Assembly (NCBI GenBank): GCA_944390615.1
Contig: CALXRJ010000190.1
Span: 1 to 8,685, forward strand
Reading direction: 5' to 3'
DNA from: an uncultured Clostridia bacterium
GTDB taxonomy: Bacteria; Bacillota; Clostridia; TANB77; CAG-508
Length of the DNA stretch: 8,685 nucleotides
A program made the translations under genes and the position numbers. The notes under the pieces were generated by a model. That model ran no database searches, was not told the DNA's origin, and was given only the letters and a program-made list of their open reading frames with translations. Positions 7,392-8,685 of this stretch are shown here, piece after piece. The first letter of the stretch is position 1, and each line of letters starts with the position of its first letter.

Positions 7392-7418
7392 CTAGCACTC
7401 TTATGTTGACATTGCTAA
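7392..7418. promoter_or_regulatory. CIRCE-like operator (HrcA heat-shock repressor site)
   Basis: CTAGCACTC (7392-7400), exactly 9 bases, then CATTGCTAA (7410-7418). The CIRCE consensus is TTAGCACTC-N9-GAGTGCTAA, so the left arm matches 8 of 9 and the right arm 7 of 9 with the exact spacing. It covers the -35 box of the htpG promoter, where HrcA binding would repress until heat stress. hrcA itself is not in the window. Confidence 0.65.
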
Positions 7419-7434
7419 AAAATAGAGATATAAT
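7406..7434 (+). promoter_or_regulatory. Consensus sigma-A promoter of htpG
   Basis: TTGACA (7406-7411), 17 bases, TATAAT (7429-7434): a perfect match to the housekeeping consensus. It lies 37 bases before the htpG start and overlaps the CIRCE-like element. A very strong promoter under a repressor is typical of class I heat-shock genes. Confidence 0.85.
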
Positions 7435-7470
7435 ACGCATAAAGAAAAAAATCGGAAAGGAAGTAATAAT

Positions 7471-8685
7471 ATGGAAACAAAACAATTTAAAGCAGAATCA
7501 AAAAGATTGCTAGACCTAATGATTAATTCTATTTACACAAACAAAGAAATATTTTTAAGAGAGCTAATTTCTAATGCCAGTGATGCCATAGACAAGTTAT
7601 ATTATCAATCCCTTACAGACAACAACTTAAATTTATACAGAGAGGATTTAGAAATCAAACTATCCATTGACAAAGAAAAAAGAACTTTAACCATAGAAGA
7701 CAATGGTTGTGGTATGGACAAGCAAGAACTAGAAAGTAACTTAGGAACCATAGCACAAAGTGGTTCATTTGTCTTCAAAAAAGAAAACGAAAAAAAAGAA
7801 GATGTTGACATTATAGGTCAATTTGGTGTAGGCTTTTATTCCGCATTCATGGTAGCCAAAAAAATAGAAGTAGTAAGTAAAAAAATGGGAGAAGAAAAAG
7901 CATATTTATGGACTTCTTCTGGAGCAGATGGCTATATGATTGAAGAAACCAAAAAAGAAAAAGTTGGAACCAAAATCACTTTATATCTAAAAGATAATAC
8001 AGAAGAAGAAAACTATGATGAATTTTTAGAAGATTATAGAATTCAAGAAATAGTCAGAAAATATTCAGACTATATTCGTTATCCAATCAAAATGGCAGTA
8101 ACAAGAAGAAGTTTAAAAGAAGGAACCAAAGACCAATATGAAGACAAAGTAGAAATCGAAACCTTAAATAGCATGATCCCATTATGGAAAAAGAAAAAAC
8201 AAGATATCACAGAAGAAGAATACAACTCTTTCTATATGAATAAATTTGGCGATTATGAAACACCAATTAAAGTTATACATGCCAGTATTGAAGGTGGCAT
8301 TAATTACAGCATGCTTTTATATATTCCATCTCATTTACCATATGATTATTACACAAAAGAATATGAAAAAGGTTTACAATTATATTCTAATGGTGTTCTC
8401 ATTATGGACAAATGCCCAGATTTATTGCCAGATTATTTTGGTTTTGTAAAAGGATTAGTCGATAGTCCAGATTTATCATTAAATATTTCAAGGGAAATGC
8501 TTCAACATGACAGACAATTAAAAACGATTGCCAAAAACATAGAAAAGAAAATCAAAACAGAGTTAGAATCTATGCTAAAAAATGATAGAGAAAAATACGA
8601 GAAATTCTTTAACATATTTGGAACACAACTAAAATATGGATGCTACAATGATTTTGGAACCAATAAAGATAATTTAAAAGATTTA
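7471..8685 (+). CDS. htpG: Molecular chaperone HtpG, bacterial Hsp90 (3' partial)
   Basis: 405 codons are open to the window end; the family is usually about 620-640 residues, so the rest of the middle domain and the C-terminal dimerisation domain lie beyond. It is a cytosolic, homodimeric, ATP-driven chaperone acting late in protein folding and under stress. The N-terminal GHKL ATPase domain shows ELISNASDA (31-39, with catalytic Glu31 and Mg-binding Asn35), DNGCGM (77-82), GTIAQSGS (92-99) and the lid glycines GQFGVGFYS (116-124). The middle domain shows IPLWK (236-240), GLQLYSNGV (301-309), DLLPDYF (317-323) and LNISREMLQ (337-345), where Arg341 contacts the ATP gamma phosphate. Start: GGAAAGGAAG (7454-7463), 7 bases before ATG. 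Its own consensus promoter and CIRCE-like operator lie immediately upstream, so it probably begins a heat-inducible unit. Confidence 0.97.
   Translation, partial: METKQFKAESKRLLDLMINSIYTNKEIFLRELISNASDAIDKLYYQSLTDNNLNLYREDLEIKLSIDKEKRTLTIEDNGCGMDKQELESNLGTIAQSGSFVFKKENEKKEDVDIIGQFGVGFYSAFMVAKKIEVVSKKMGEEKAYLWTSSGADGYMIEETKKEKVGTKITLYLKDNTEEENYDEFLEDYRIQEIVRKYSDYIRYPIKMAVTRRSLKEGTKDQYEDKVEIETLNSMIPLWKKKKQDITEEEYNSFYMNKFGDYETPIKVIHASIEGGINYSMLLYIPSHLPYDYYTKEYEKGLQLYSNGVLIMDKCPDLLPDYFGFVKGLVDSPDLSLNISREMLQHDRQLKTIAKNIEKKIKTELESMLKNDREKYEKFFNIFGTQLKYGCYNDFGTNKDNLKDL

Larger units (their letters stand above)
7098..7470. other. Gene-free region between ispG and htpG
   Basis: Bases 7098-7167 are A/T-rich with no clear terminator for ispG. 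Bases 7168-7300 hold the small-RNA promoter, hairpins and terminator. Bases 7301-7391 show nothing firm: a GGGAGG at 7354-7359 resembles a ribosome binding site but no start codon follows. Bases 7392-7470 are the htpG control region. Confidence 0.8.

Noticed and set aside
1..8685. A DGR template repeat, reverse transcriptase or accessory gene within the window
   Set aside because: No second copy of the GC-rich VR sequence and no reverse-transcriptase motifs seen; the other FGE-like module end (1-240) has diverged and is host-like in codon use, so it is not a template.
1..8685. CRISPR arrays, tRNA or rRNA genes
   Set aside because: No regularly spaced repeats, cloverleaf-type sequence or rRNA-like stretches were seen on either strand.

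Overview
This is an AT-rich, low-GC Gram-positive (Bacillota) window. The evidence is AGA- and A-ending codon use, AAGGAG-type ribosome binding sites 7 bases before ATG starts, an MEP-pathway ispG, and a CIRCE-like heat-shock operator with a consensus sigma-A promoter before htpG. The best guess is an uncultured gut-type clostridial lineage; the species cannot be told. All genes lie on the + strand.

Layout. (1) 1-1835: 3' part of a large, probably surface-exposed protein. It contains the end of one formylglycine-generating-enzyme-like (FGE-like, C-type-lectin-fold) module, a fibronectin type III-like region, and a second complete FGE-like module. The last ~155 bases of the gene change abruptly to about 52% GC and to codons ending in C/T. 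This is what a diversity-generating retroelement (DGR) variable region looks like, and it sits where known DGR targets carry theirs. A long hairpin with a T-tract follows the stop. No reverse transcriptase or template repeat is in the window. (2) 1886-2009: promoter with a palindrome over the -10 box. (3) 2010-5971: a two-gene ABC transporter operon. The MacB/LolD-type ATPase is broken by two single-base +1 shifts, both an extra C in the identical heptamer CACGGAG. It is followed by an intact 1079-residue FtsX-type permease with a long extracellular coiled-coil hairpin. (4) 6039-7097: ispG, isoprenoid precursor synthesis. (5) 7098-7470: 373 bases without a gene. It holds a promoter, a putative small structured RNA ending in a strong terminator, then a CIRCE-like operator overlapping a perfect TTGACA-17-TATAAT promoter. 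(6) 7471-8685: htpG (Hsp90), cut by the window end after 405 codons.

The genes do not form a single pathway. The two items most worth follow-up are the DGR-type variable region and the paired CACGGAG frameshifts. The frameshift sites are the only places in the window where CGG falls in the frame being read.
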